Part shown: in pieces, positions 17,605-26,900 of the stretch | How positions within the stretch are numbered: the stretch's first letter is position 1 | Layout: each line of letters begins with the position of its first letter | Translations under genes and position numbers: made by a program | Notes under the pieces: model-generated | Told to the model about the DNA's origin: nothing | Database searches by the model: none | The model's input: the letters and a program-made list of their open reading frames with translations, nothing else | Assembly: GCF_900116135.1 (NCBI RefSeq) | Contig: NZ_FOZX01000008.1 | Location: 124,001 to 188,000 of the forward strand | Direction of reading: 5' to 3' | Origin: Saccharopolyspora flava | GTDB lineage: Bacteria; Actinomycetota; Actinomycetes; Mycobacteriales; Pseudonocardiaceae | Length of the DNA stretch: 64,000 nt

Positions 17605-19302
17605 ATGGTTCCCCCGACGGAATCGCCTGCTCGTCCAGCCCGCAAGCGCAAGGGTCGCGGCGAGGGCCAGTGGGCGCTCGGTTACCGCGAACCGCTCAAC
17701 GCCAACGAGCGCTCCAAGAAGGACGACAATCCGCTCAACGTGCGTCAGCGGATCGAGAACATCTACGCCCACCGGGGTTTCGACTCCATCGACCCGGGTG
17801 ACCTGCGGGGCCGCTTCCGCTGGTGGGGCCTGTACACGCAGCGCGCGCCGGGCATCCCGGGTGCGCGGACCGGCACGATCGAGCCCGAGGAGCTCGACGA
17901 CCGCTACTTCATGATGCGGGTGCGCATCGACGGCGGTGCGCTGACCACCGAGCAGCTGCGGGTGATCGGCGAGGTCTCGCAGACCTACGCGCGCGACACC
18001 GCCGACATCACCGACCGGCAGAACGTCCAGCTGCACTGGGTGCGGGTCGAGGACGTGCCGACGATCTGGCAGAAGCTGGAGAGCGTCGGCCTGTCGACCA
18101 CCGAGGCGTGCGGCGACTGCCCACGCGTGGTGCTGGGTTCGCCGGTGGCCGGCATCGCCGCCGACGAGATCATCGACGGCACCCCGGCGATCGCCGAGAT
18201 CACCGAGCGCTTCATCGGCGACAAGTCGCTGTCGAACCTGCCGCGCAAGTTCAAGAGCGCCATCTCCGGTTCGCCGCGCTGGGACACGGTTCCGGAGATC
18301 AACGACATCTCGCTGGTCGGCGTGGTGCACCCGGAGCACGGCCCGGGCTACGACCTGTGGGTCGGCGGCGGTCTGTCGACCAACCCGAAGCTGGCGGTGC
18401 GGCTGGGCGCCTGGGTCCCGCAGGAGGAGGTCGCCGACGTCTGGCACGGGGTCGTGCAGATCTTCCGCGACTACGGCTACCGCCGGCTGCGGCACCGCGC
18501 GCGCATCAAGTTCCTCATCGCCGACTGGGGCGCCGAGAAGTTCCGCCAGGTGCTGGAGGACGAGTACCTCGGCCGCAAGCTGATCGACGGCCCGGCGCCG
18601 GAGGCCCCCTCGGGCCACCGCGACCACCTGGGCGTGCACGAGCAGGTCGACGGCAACTACTACGTGGGCGTGAAGTCCGCGGCCGGCCGGGTCAGCGGTT
18701 CGACGCTGATGGAGGTCGCCAAGGCCGCCGAGCGGGTCGGCTCGAAGCGGGTGCGCACCACCGTCGAGCAGAACCTGCTGGTCCTCGACGTCGCGAAGTC
18801 CGATGTGGACAGCCTGACCGCGGACCTGGCGAAGCTGGGCCTGCACGCCGACCCGTCGCCGTGGCGGCGCGGCGTGATGGCCTGCACCGGCATCGAGTTC
18901 TGCAAGCTCGCGATCGTCGAGACCAAGCAGCGCGCCATCGACCTGGTCGCCGACCTGGAGCAGCGGCTCGCCGACGTGCAGGCCGGGGTCACCGACCCGG
19001 TGACGATCAACCTCAACGGCTGCCCGAACGCCTGCGCCCGCACCCAGGTCGCCGACATCGGCCTGAAGGGCCAGATGGTCCCGGACGGCGACGGCAACCA
19101 GGTCGAGGGCTTCCAGGTGCACCTGGGCGGCGGGCTGACCGTCGACGCCGGGTTCGGGCGCAAGATCCGCGGCCACAAGGTCACCTCCGCCGAGGTCGGC
19201 CCGTACGTGGAGCGGCTGGTCCGCAACTACCTGGACCAGCGCGAGGACGGCGAGCGGTTCGCCCAGTGGGTGGCGCGCGCCGAGGAAGACGACCTCAAGT
19301 GA
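17605..19302 (+). CDS. sir: Siroheme-dependent assimilatory sulfite reductase (ferredoxin)
   Basis: Reduces sulfite to sulfide with six electrons from ferredoxin. The 565-residue protein has the duplicated nitrite/sulfite reductase fold and the cysteines that hold the 4Fe-4S cluster and siroheme (ACTGIEFCKLA and NGCPNACAR). WGLYTQR and EACGDCPR carry the Tyr and Cys that are cross-linked in the mycobacterial enzyme, supporting sulfite rather than nitrite as substrate. ATG with GGAGG 8 nt upstream. It is the first structural gene of the operon and overlaps the small downstream gene by 4 nt. Position matches nirA/sirA (Rv2391). Confidence 0.94.
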   Translation: MVPPTESPARPARKRKGRGEGQWALGYREPLNANERSKKDDNPLNVRQRIENIYAHRGFDSIDPGDLRGRFRWWGLYTQRAPGIPGARTGTIEPEELDDRYFMMRVRIDGGALTTEQLRVIGEVSQTYARDTADITDRQNVQLHWVRVEDVPTIWQKLESVGLSTTEACGDCPRVVLGSPVAGIAADEIIDGTPAIAEITERFIGDKSLSNLPRKFKSAISGSPRWDTVPEINDISLVGVVHPEHGPGYDLWVGGGLSTNPKLAVRLGAWVPQEEVADVWHGVVQIFRDYGYRRLRHRARIKFLIADWGAEKFRQVLEDEYLGRKLIDGPAPEAPSGHRDHLGVHEQVDGNYYVGVKSAAGRVSGSTLMEVAKAAERVGSKRVRTTVEQNLLVLDVAKSDVDSLTADLAKLGLHADPSPWRRGVMACTGIEFCKLAIVETKQRAIDLVADLEQRLADVQAGVTDPVTINLNGCPNACARTQVADIGLKGQMVPDGDGNQVEGFQVHLGGGLTVDAGFGRKIRGHKVTSAEVGPYVERLVRNYLDQREDGERFAQWVARAEEDDLK

Positions 19303-19454
19303 GCGAGCGGGCGGTGCCGCAGTACTGCCCGTACTGCGGTGACGAGGACCTCACCCCGGAGGAAGAACCCGCCGGGGCCTGGAAGTGCCACGCTTGCCTG
19401 CGGGTGTTCACCGTCCGGATGGTCGGACTGGCGCTGGGAGGGAACGGAGACTGA
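19299..19454 (+). CDS. Small zinc-ribbon-like protein between sir and cysH
   Basis: A 51-residue protein starting at GTG 19299, overlapping the sulfite reductase stop by 4 nt and the cysH start by 1 nt (TGATG). It has two CxxC knuckles, QYCPYCGDEDL and WKCHACLRVF, spaced like a zinc ribbon or rubredoxin-like site. Tight coupling on both sides says it works in sulfate reduction, perhaps in electron transfer, metal handling or complex assembly. I do not know a proven function. Its size makes it easy to miss in annotation. Confidence 0.82.
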   Translation: MSERAVPQYCPYCGDEDLTPEEEPAGAWKCHACLRVFTVRMVGLALGGNGD

Positions 19455-20185
19455 TGACCGCCGAAACCACCACCACGAACATCGGATCGCGGCGCAGCGA
19501 CGAGGAGCTCAAGGCCCTGGTCGAGTCGGCCGCGCCGGAACTGGCCGAGGCGACCGCCGAGGAGGCCTTGCGCTGGGCCGCCGAGAACTTCGGCGTCGGC
19601 AGGCTGATCGTGGCCTCCAACATGCAGGACGCGGTGCTGGTCGACCTGGCCGCCAAGGCCATGCCCGGCGTGGAGATCCTGTTCCTGGAGACCGGCTACC
19701 ACTTCGCCGAGACCATCGGCACGCGCGACGCGGTCGAGCAGGTCTACGACGTGAAGATGGTCAACGCGCTGCCGGAGCAGACCGTCGCCGAGCAGGACGC
19801 GTCCGAGGGCCCCCGGCTCTACGAGCGCGACGCGCAGCGCTGCTGCTTCCTGCGCAAGGTCGTGCCGCTGCGCAACACGCTGGCCCGCTACGAGGCCTGG
19901 GTGACCGGTGTGCGTCGGGTGGAGGCCCCGACGCGGGCCAACACCCCGGTGCTGACCTGGGACGACCGCAACGGGCTGGTGAAGGTCAACCCGCTGGCGG
20001 CCTGGTCCGACGAGGACATGCAGCGCTACATCGACGACAACGGCGTGCTGGTCAACCCGCTCGTCCCGGCGGGGTACCCGTCCATCGGGTGCCAGCCCTG
20101 CACCGCCAAGCCGCTGCCCGGCGCGGACCCGCGCAGCGGGCGCTGGGCGGGCAGCTCCAAGACCGAATGCGGTTTGCACGGCTGA
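19454..20185 (+). CDS. cysH: Adenylylsulfate (APS) reductase
   Basis: Reduces adenylylsulfate to sulfite and AMP using thioredoxin. The 243-residue protein has the nucleotide-binding SNMQDAVLVDLA region, ETGYHFAET, and the cysteine pairs RCCFLRK and GCQPCT that bind the 4Fe-4S cluster of APS-type enzymes, plus the C-terminal catalytic ECGLHG. The cluster cysteines argue for APS over PAPS as substrate, consistent with the absence of a cysC kinase in this operon. ATG 19454 overlaps the preceding stop. Confidence 0.94.
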   Translation: MTAETTTTNIGSRRSDEELKALVESAAPELAEATAEEALRWAAENFGVGRLIVASNMQDAVLVDLAAKAMPGVEILFLETGYHFAETIGTRDAVEQVYDVKMVNALPEQTVAEQDASEGPRLYERDAQRCCFLRKVVPLRNTLARYEAWVTGVRRVEAPTRANTPVLTWDDRNGLVKVNPLAAWSDEDMQRYIDDNGVLVNPLVPAGYPSIGCQPCTAKPLPGADPRSGRWAGSSKTECGLHG

Positions 20186-20252
20186 GCTCTCAGCCGCACG
20201 AGAACGACTTTGCGACCCCGGGTGCGGGTGTCCGGGAGACGACGGAGGGGAA

Positions 20253-21179
20253 ATGACCACAGCAGACACCGAGGTGTCCGCGCCGCCGCAGGTGGACAAC
20301 CTGGCCGCGCTGGAGTCCGAGGCGATCCACATCTTCCGCGAGGTGGCCGGTGAGTTCGACCGGCCGGTGATCCTGTTCTCCGGGGGCAAGGACTCCACGG
20401 TGCTGGTGCACCTGGCGATCAAGGCGTTCTGGCCCGCCCCGGTGCCGTTCTCGCTGCTGCACGTCGACACCGGGCACAACTTCCCGGAGGTGCTGGACTT
20501 CCGGGACGACCTCGTCGAGAAGCACCAGCTGCGCCTGGTCGTGGCCAAGGTGCAGGACTACCTCGACGACGGCCGGCTCGCCGAGCGCGCCGACGGCACC
20601 CGCAACCCGCTGCAGACCCAGCCGCTGCTGGACGCCATCAGCGACAACAAGTTCGACGCGGTCTTCGGCGGTGGCCGCCGGGACGAGGAGCGCGCCCGCG
20701 CCAAGGAGCGCATCTTCAGCCTGCGCAACGCCTTCGGCCAGTGGGACCCGCGCCGGCAGCGCCCCGAGCTGTGGAACCTCTACAACGGCAGGCACCGCCC
20801 GGGTGAGCACGTGCGCGTGTTCCCACTGTCGAACTGGACCGAGCTCGACATCTGGCGCTACATCCAGCGGGAGAAGATCGAGCTGCCGGAGATCTACTAC
20901 GCGCACAAGCGCGAGGTCTACCAGCGCGACGGCATGTGGCTGACCTCCGGCCCGTGGGGCGGTCCCCGCGAGGGCGAGGTGCCGGAGTCCAAGACGGTGC
21001 GCTACCGCACGGTCGGCGACGGCTCCTGCACCGGTGCGGTCGAGTCCGAGGCCTACACGGTCGACGACGTCATCGCCGAGGTCGCCGCCAGCCGCCTCAC
21101 CGAGCGCGGCGCCACCCGCGCGGACGACCGGATCTCAGAAGCGGCGATGGAAGACCGCAAGCGCGAAGGCTACTTCTGA
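20253..21179 (+). CDS. cysD: Sulfate adenylyltransferase subunit 2
   Basis: Catalytic subunit of ATP sulfurylase, forming adenylylsulfate from ATP and sulfate. The 308-residue protein has the PP-loop motif LFSGGKDSTVLVHLA near residue 44, HVDTGHNFPE, VFGGGRRDEERARAKERIFS and the C-terminal FP..NWTELDIWRYI region. ATG with GGAGGGG upstream. It follows cysH after 67 nt and precedes cysN by 52 nt. Confidence 0.96.
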   Translation: MTTADTEVSAPPQVDNLAALESEAIHIFREVAGEFDRPVILFSGGKDSTVLVHLAIKAFWPAPVPFSLLHVDTGHNFPEVLDFRDDLVEKHQLRLVVAKVQDYLDDGRLAERADGTRNPLQTQPLLDAISDNKFDAVFGGGRRDEERARAKERIFSLRNAFGQWDPRRQRPELWNLYNGRHRPGEHVRVFPLSNWTELDIWRYIQREKIELPEIYYAHKREVYQRDGMWLTSGPWGGPREGEVPESKTVRYRTVGDGSCTGAVESEAYTVDDVIAEVAASRLTERGATRADDRISEAAMEDRKREGYF

Positions 21180-21231
21180 TCCGTCCCGCACCGTTTTCCC
21201 CTCCACGCCACCAGGAATGGGTTCGCAGACA

Positions 21232-22575
21232 ATGACCGAGACCACGACCCGCACCGCTCCGGACAGCGGCACCGAGGTGACGCTGCCGGTGCACACCGAC
21301 CTGCTGCGCCTGGCCACCGCGGGCTCCGTCGACGACGGCAAGTCCACGCTGGTGGGTCGGCTGCTGCACGACACCAAGTCGGTGCTGGCCGACCAGCTGG
21401 ACGCGGTGCACCGCGCCAGCGCGGACCGCGGCCTGGCCACGCCGGACCTGTCGCTGCTGGTCGACGGCCTGCGCGCGGAGCGCGAGCAGGGCATCACCAT
21501 CGACGTCGCCTACCGCTACTTCGCCACGCCGAAGCGCACCTTCGTGCTCGCCGACACCCCCGGCCACGTGCAGTACACCCGCAACACCGTGACCGGCGCC
21601 TCCACCGCGCAGCTGGCGGTGCTGCTGGTCGACGCGCGCAACGGCGTCGTCGAGCAGACCCGGCGGCACGCGGCGGTGCTGGCGCTGCTGGGCGTGCCGC
21701 AGCTGGTGCTCGCGGTCAACAAGATCGACATGGTGGACTTCGACGAGGCGACCTTCACCCGCATCGCCGAGGAGTTCGCCGCGCACGCCAAGGCGCTGGG
21801 CTACGCCGACGACGCCGTGGTGACCATCCCGGTGTCGGCGCTGCTGGGCGACAACGTGGTGGAGCGCTCGGAGAACACGCCGTGGTACTCCGGCCCGTCG
21901 CTGCTGGAGCACCTGGAGAGCGTGCCGGTCGCGCCGGACCCGCACGACGCGCCGTTCCGGATGCCGGTGCAGTACGTGATCCGCCCGCGCACCGCCGAGC
22001 ACCCCGACTACCGCGGCTACGCCGGTCAGGTCGCCGCCGGTGTGGTGCGGGCCGGTGACGACGTCGTCGTGCTGCCCGCCGGGGTGCGCACCAAGGTGTC
22101 CAAGGTGGACACCGCCGACGGCGAGCGCGCGGAAGCCGCGGCCGGTCACTCGGTGACGCTGCTGCTGGACGACGACGTCGACATCTCGCGCGGTGACCTC
22201 ATCGCCGCGGCCGACACCGCGCCGGCGCTGACCGACGAGCTCGACGCCACGGTCTGCTGGCTGGCCGAGAAGGCCCTGAACCCGGGCCAGAAGGTGCTGG
22301 TCAAGCACGGTGCGCGCACGGTGCAGGCGATGGTGACCGAGCTGTCGGCGCGCTTCGACGAGCAGCAGCTGACCAGCGTGGCCGCGCCGGATTCGCTGCA
22401 GCTCAACGAGATCGGCCGGGTGCAGCTGCGCACCGCGGAGCAGCTGCCGGTCGACGACTACTCCGCCAGCCGCCGCAACGGGTCGTTCCTGGTGATCGAC
22501 CCCGCCGACGGCACCACGCTGGCCGCCGGTCTGATCGGCGTTCCGCTGGCTCCGTTCGCCGAAGCGTCGCGATGA
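21232..22575 (+). CDS. cysN: Sulfate adenylyltransferase subunit 1 (GTPase)
   Basis: Regulatory GTPase subunit that drives adenylylsulfate formation by CysD. The 447-residue protein has G1 GSVDDGKSTLVGRLL, the REQGITIDVAYRYF switch, DTPGHVQYT and NKIDMVD, followed by EF-Tu-like beta-barrel domains. It ends without a CysC kinase domain, so this is CysN alone. ATG 21232 is used; an ATG five codons upstream (21217) is possible. Overlaps the chelatase gene by 4 nt (ATGA). Confidence 0.95.
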   Translation: MTETTTRTAPDSGTEVTLPVHTDLLRLATAGSVDDGKSTLVGRLLHDTKSVLADQLDAVHRASADRGLATPDLSLLVDGLRAEREQGITIDVAYRYFATPKRTFVLADTPGHVQYTRNTVTGASTAQLAVLLVDARNGVVEQTRRHAAVLALLGVPQLVLAVNKIDMVDFDEATFTRIAEEFAAHAKALGYADDAVVTIPVSALLGDNVVERSENTPWYSGPSLLEHLESVPVAPDPHDAPFRMPVQYVIRPRTAEHPDYRGYAGQVAAGVVRAGDDVVVLPAGVRTKVSKVDTADGERAEAAAGHSVTLLLDDDVDISRGDLIAAADTAPALTDELDATVCWLAEKALNPGQKVLVKHGARTVQAMVTELSARFDEQQLTSVAAPDSLQLNEIGRVQLRTAEQLPVDDYSASRRNGSFLVIDPADGTTLAAGLIGVPLAPFAEASR

Positions 22576-23327
22576 CCTCCGCGCCGCTGGTCGCCGTCGC
22601 GCACGGCAGCCGGGACCCTCGCTCCGCCGAGACGGTCCACCGGCTGCTGGGCGTGGTGCGCGCGCTGCGGCCGGAGCTGGACGTGCGCGCGGCGTTCCTG
22701 GACCTCTCCCAGCCGCTGCTGGGCGACGTCCTCGACGCCGTGCGCGCCGACGGGCACCGGGAGGCCGTGGTCGTGCCGCTGCTGCTCGGCCACGCCTTCC
22801 ACGCGCGCGTCGACGTGCCCGCGGCCGTGGCCGAGGCGCAGCAGCGCCACCCGGACCTGCGGGTGCGCATCGGTGACGTGCTCGGCCCGGACCCGCGCCT
22901 GGACGCCGCCGCGTGGCGGCGCCTGCTGGCCACCGGCGCCGATCCGGACGACCCGGAGCTGGGCGTGCTCCTGGCGGGAGCGGGTTCCTCGCACGCCCCG
23001 GCCAACCGGCTCGTGGCCGACGTGGCCGCCCGCTGGCAGTCCCGCACCTCGTGGGCGGGCACGGTGGCGACGTTCGCGGCCGCCGCCGCACCGGACGTTC
23101 CGGCGGCGATCGAGCTGCTGCGCGCCAGGGGTGCGCGCCGGTTCGCCGTCGGTTCCTGGTTCCTGGCGCCGGGACTGCTGCCGGACCGCATCGTCGAGCT
23201 CGCCTCGGCGCACGCCGGCGCGCCGCTGCTCGCCGCGCCGATGGCCGACGACGCGGGTGTCGCCGATCTGGTGCTGCACCGCTACGACCTGGCCTCGGTC
23301 GAGGCTCCCGTACCCGCTCTGACCTGA
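22572..23327 (+). CDS. Sirohydrochlorin chelatase (CbiX-like)
   Basis: A 251-residue protein of two related halves, each starting like a chelatase: VAVAHGSRDPRSAETVHRLL and VLLAGAGSSHAPANRLVAD. The catalytic His of the first half (AHGSRD) and the LLLGHAFHARVD motif are present. It would insert iron (or cobalt) into sirohydrochlorin. Its place at the end of the sulfite reductase operon points to making siroheme for that enzyme. It overlaps cysN by ATGA. The end of the operon is near; a small hairpin follows at 23360-23377. Confidence 0.88.
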   Translation: MTSAPLVAVAHGSRDPRSAETVHRLLGVVRALRPELDVRAAFLDLSQPLLGDVLDAVRADGHREAVVVPLLLGHAFHARVDVPAAVAEAQQRHPDLRVRIGDVLGPDPRLDAAAWRRLLATGADPDDPELGVLLAGAGSSHAPANRLVADVAARWQSRTSWAGTVATFAAAAAPDVPAAIELLRARGARRFAVGSWFLAPGLLPDRIVELASAHAGAPLLAAPMADDAGVADLVLHRYDLASVEAPVPALT

Positions 23328-23359
23328 GCGGGAGCACGATTCGTCTCGCGCGCAACGCA

Positions 23360-23377
23360 TTGGCGAGAAGTCGCCAA
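23360..23377 (+). terminator. Small hairpin after the chelatase gene
   Basis: TTGGCGA, a 4-nt loop GAAG, and TCGCCAA, 33 nt past the chelatase stop. It is a short stem without a U tract, so it is only a weak terminator candidate for the sulfate operon. Confidence 0.35.
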
Positions 23378-23461
23378 GTGGGTTCGCGCTCACAACGCGA
23401 TCGGCATGATGTGATCTGTGCCGTTGATGCCAGGGTTGCGCGCGCAGGGGGTCAGTGCCCG

Positions 23462-23686
23462 ATGAGCTCGATCCCGCACCTGATCGCGCGGGTCCGCCCT
23501 GAGTTCGCGCGCAGCGAGCAGGACAAGTCCTGCCACTTCTTCCCCGTGCCCAGCGGCGGCCCGCTTCCCGAAACCTTGCGCGCCTACTGCGGTTTCAGCA
23601 TCGCGCCCGGCCAGGCCGAGGCGCTGGAAGGGCCCGCGGGCATGCCGTGCCTGGGCTGCCTGATGGCCGCCGCGCTGTCCGATTGA
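23462..23686 (+). CDS. Small Cys-containing actinobacterial protein
   Basis: A 74-residue protein with LRAYCGFSIAPGQAEALEG and GMPCLGCLMAAAL, giving one lone Cys and a C-terminal CxxC, a possible zinc site. I have the impression that small proteins of this type (YCG.SI.PG.AE...GMPC..C) are repeated in Pseudonocardiaceae genomes, often near regulators, but I cannot name the family. ATG at 23462 is used; upstream in-frame codons start nothing better. No obvious operon partner: the gap to the next gene is 229 bp. Function unknown. Confidence 0.6.
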   Translation: MSSIPHLIARVRPEFARSEQDKSCHFFPVPSGGPLPETLRAYCGFSIAPGQAEALEGPAGMPCLGCLMAAALSD

Positions 23687-23915
23687 GCGCTCCGGTCCCG
23701 CCAGGTGAACCCTTCCCGCCCCAGCCGCCGTGTGATCCACCGGACCCCGCGCCGCTGAGTTTTCACGCAGAGTTGTTCTCTCAAAGACTACGATTCATCC
23801 CATGAGGTCATGAGAGAGTGCAGGACGGCGTCTGGACGGGGTACCGGCAGCTCACCGTGCATCGTTCACCCGTCAGGCCCGCGCGTTCGAGTGACCGTCG
23901 CTGTGGGGGCGATCA

Positions 23916-26900
23916 ATGCAAGGCTGGACAGGGAGTCAGGGACAACAGGGCGAGATGAACACGCAGCAGCCGAGTCGACCGGTCATCACACCGGCTATGC
24001 GGGAACAGGCCAAGAAGCAGCCCAACACCTGGCTGTACGTGGTCGACCCGATCTTCACCGACCCGAACGCGGAGGTGCCGCCGTGGGGGTTCATCGGCGG
24101 CTACCGCGTCGACGAGCAGGGTGAGATCACCGACGACTTCTCCCCCAACCCGAACTACCGCCCGTCCCCGGTCGCGCTGCGCCTTCCCGCGCCGACCAAC
24201 GACGTCGAGCGCGCACTGCAGCTGACCACCACCGGGTACGCCCAGGGCCAGGCGCTGCTGGCCGCGATGCTCGACTCCGAACTGATCCTGTTCGCCCAGC
24301 CGCAGGGCAGCGGGCTGTTCACGATGGAGCACGAGTCGGGGCGCCGCCAGCTCCAGGTGTTCACCTCCGACGGCTTCCTGCCGCCGAACTGGACGACCTG
24401 GCAGCGCATGACCGGCAGGCAGCTGGCCGCGAACCCGCTCGCCGGGGTCGACCTGCAGATCAACCCGACGAGCCCGGTCAAGGCCCGGATGCCCGGCGAG
24501 GACCTGGTCCGGATCGCCGCCTCGGTGCCGCCGAAACCCGCCGGCGTGCCGATGTCCCCACCCGCCGGCACCCCGGTCGCGCCGGGCGCGCCGGTGCCCC
24601 CGGGGCCTCCGGTCTCCCCGCCCGCCGGCACGCCGATGTCGCCACCCGCCGGGGCCGCCGTGCCCCCGGCGCCGCCGACCCCGGCCCCGGCCGTGCCGGT
24701 CGGCCCCGCCACCCCCGCCGTTCCCACCACGCCTGCCGGCTCCGCCGCTCCCGCCGACCCGGCCGAGACCGAGTTCGGCCGCCGGTTCCTGGGATCGATG
24801 CTGGCCGGGGCGATCGGCGACGCGCTGGGCGCGCCGGTCGAGTTCTACCCGATCGACCAGATCCGCAGCCGCTTCGGCGACGACGGGGTCACCGAGTACG
24901 ACCGCAACGCCGAGCACCCCGGCGAGTTCACCGACGACACCCAGCTGACCCTGTTCACGCTGGAAGGCCTGATCCGCGCGCACAGCCTGGCCCGCAGCGG
25001 CGACTCCGCCGGTCCGCTGCCCGCGGTGCAGCTGGCCTACCAGCGGTGGCTGCACACCCAGGGCTACGCGTGGATGCGCTCGGCCGGCCCGTTCGCCGCC
25101 AAGCACCCCAAGGCCAACGGCTGGCTGGTCGAGCAGTCCGACCTGTTCGCGGTCCGCTCCCCCAACAGCAGCTCCATCAGCGCGCTCCGCGAGTTCGCCT
25201 CGGTCGGGGCGCCCGGCACGTTCGAGCGGCCCATCAACGACTCCGACGACTGCGGCGGCGTGGTCCGCGCCGCCCCGGTCGCGCTGTGGTCGGACGACGC
25301 GCGCTCGGTCTTCGAGCTCGCCGCCGCCACCGCCGCGCTGACCCACTCCCAGCCCAACGCCTACCTGCCCGCCGGTGTGCTGGCGGTGCTGGTGCACCGG
25401 CTGCTGCGGGAGGAATCCCTGGAGTCCGCGCTGGCGCAGGCGCGCGAGCTGCTCACGTCCTACCGCAGCCACGAGGACACCGAGCGCGCGCTGCAGGCCG
25501 CCGTCGACCTCGCCGCGAAGGGCAAGCCCACGCCGGAGCAGGTCAAGGACGTCCTCGGCAGCGGCTGGTCCGGGCACGAGGCGCTGGCCATCGCGGTGTG
25601 CGCGGCGCTGAGCACCGACACCATCGCCGACGCGCTGATGATCGCGATCAACCACTCCGGCGACAGCGACTCGACCGCCGCGATCTGCGGCAACATCGTC
25701 GGCGCCCGGCACGGCGCCGCCGCGCTGCCCGGCGTGTGGCTGCGCGACCTGCGGCAGCGCGAGGTCGTGGAATCCCTGGCCAAGGACGGTCTGCTGGAGT
25801 TCCGCGGCACCCCGCCCACCGGCGACGCGTGGGCCAAGCGCTACCCGGCCGCCGGAGACGTCTCCGACCTGGACTTCGCCGCCTCCCTGCCGCGCGCGGA
25901 GGCACCCGCCCCCGACGCTGCCGACACGTCCGGCGACGAGACCCCGAGCCAGACCCCGGAGGCCGAGACCGCCGAGGCGGCCCCGCAGGAGTCGCCCGAG
26001 CCGGTCGTGGCCGCGCCGGAGGTCGCCTCCGTGGTGTCGCCGCCGGAATCGGCCGCGCCCGCCCCGCCGACCTCGCCGGAGGACCTGCGCACCCAGCGCA
26101 TCCTGGGGATGTTGCTGGGCACCGCCGCCGGCGACGCGCTCGGCTTCCCGATCGAGGCCGACTCGCTGGCCGAGATCCGCGCCAAGTACGGCGATTCCGG
26201 GCTCATCGACTACGTCGACGGCCACCGGCCCGCCGGGTCGATCAGCGACGAGACGCAGCTGACCGCCTTCACCACCGAGGGCCTCATCCGCGCCTCCACC
26301 GCCCGCAGGCTGCACGGCTCGGCCGATCCGGCCGTGCACGTGCAGCAGGCCTACCAGCGCTGGCTGCACACCCAGGGCATCGAGTGGGCCGAGGCCGGCG
26401 GCAGCGGCGAGCAGCCCGACGGCTGGCTGATCGACCAGCGCGAGCTGTTCGACCGCCGGGTCCGCGGCATGACGACCATGCAGGCTCTGCGCGGATTCGC
26501 CGGCGGTCACGAGCAGGGCTCGCTGGACAAGCCGCCGAACGACGCCGCCGACTGGGGCGCGGTGACCCGCTCGGCCCCGGCCGCGCTGTGGTCCGACGAC
26601 CCGGGCGAGGCCTTCCGCACCGGCGTGCGGACCGCGCTGCTCACCCACGGCCACGCCAGCGCCTACCTGCCCGCGGGCGCGCTCGCGCTGCTGGTGCACC
26701 AGCTGCTGGCCAACCGCTCGCTGCCGCAGGCGGTGGATCGCGCGCTCATCGCGCTGTCCGAGTGGGACGGTCACGAGGAGACGATCACCGCGCTGCGCAA
26801 GGCCGTCGAGCTCGCCGCCACCGGCACGCCGACGCCGGAGCAGATCGAGGCGGCCTTCGGCACTGCGCACTCGGGAGCCCAGGTGCTGGCGATCGCGGTG

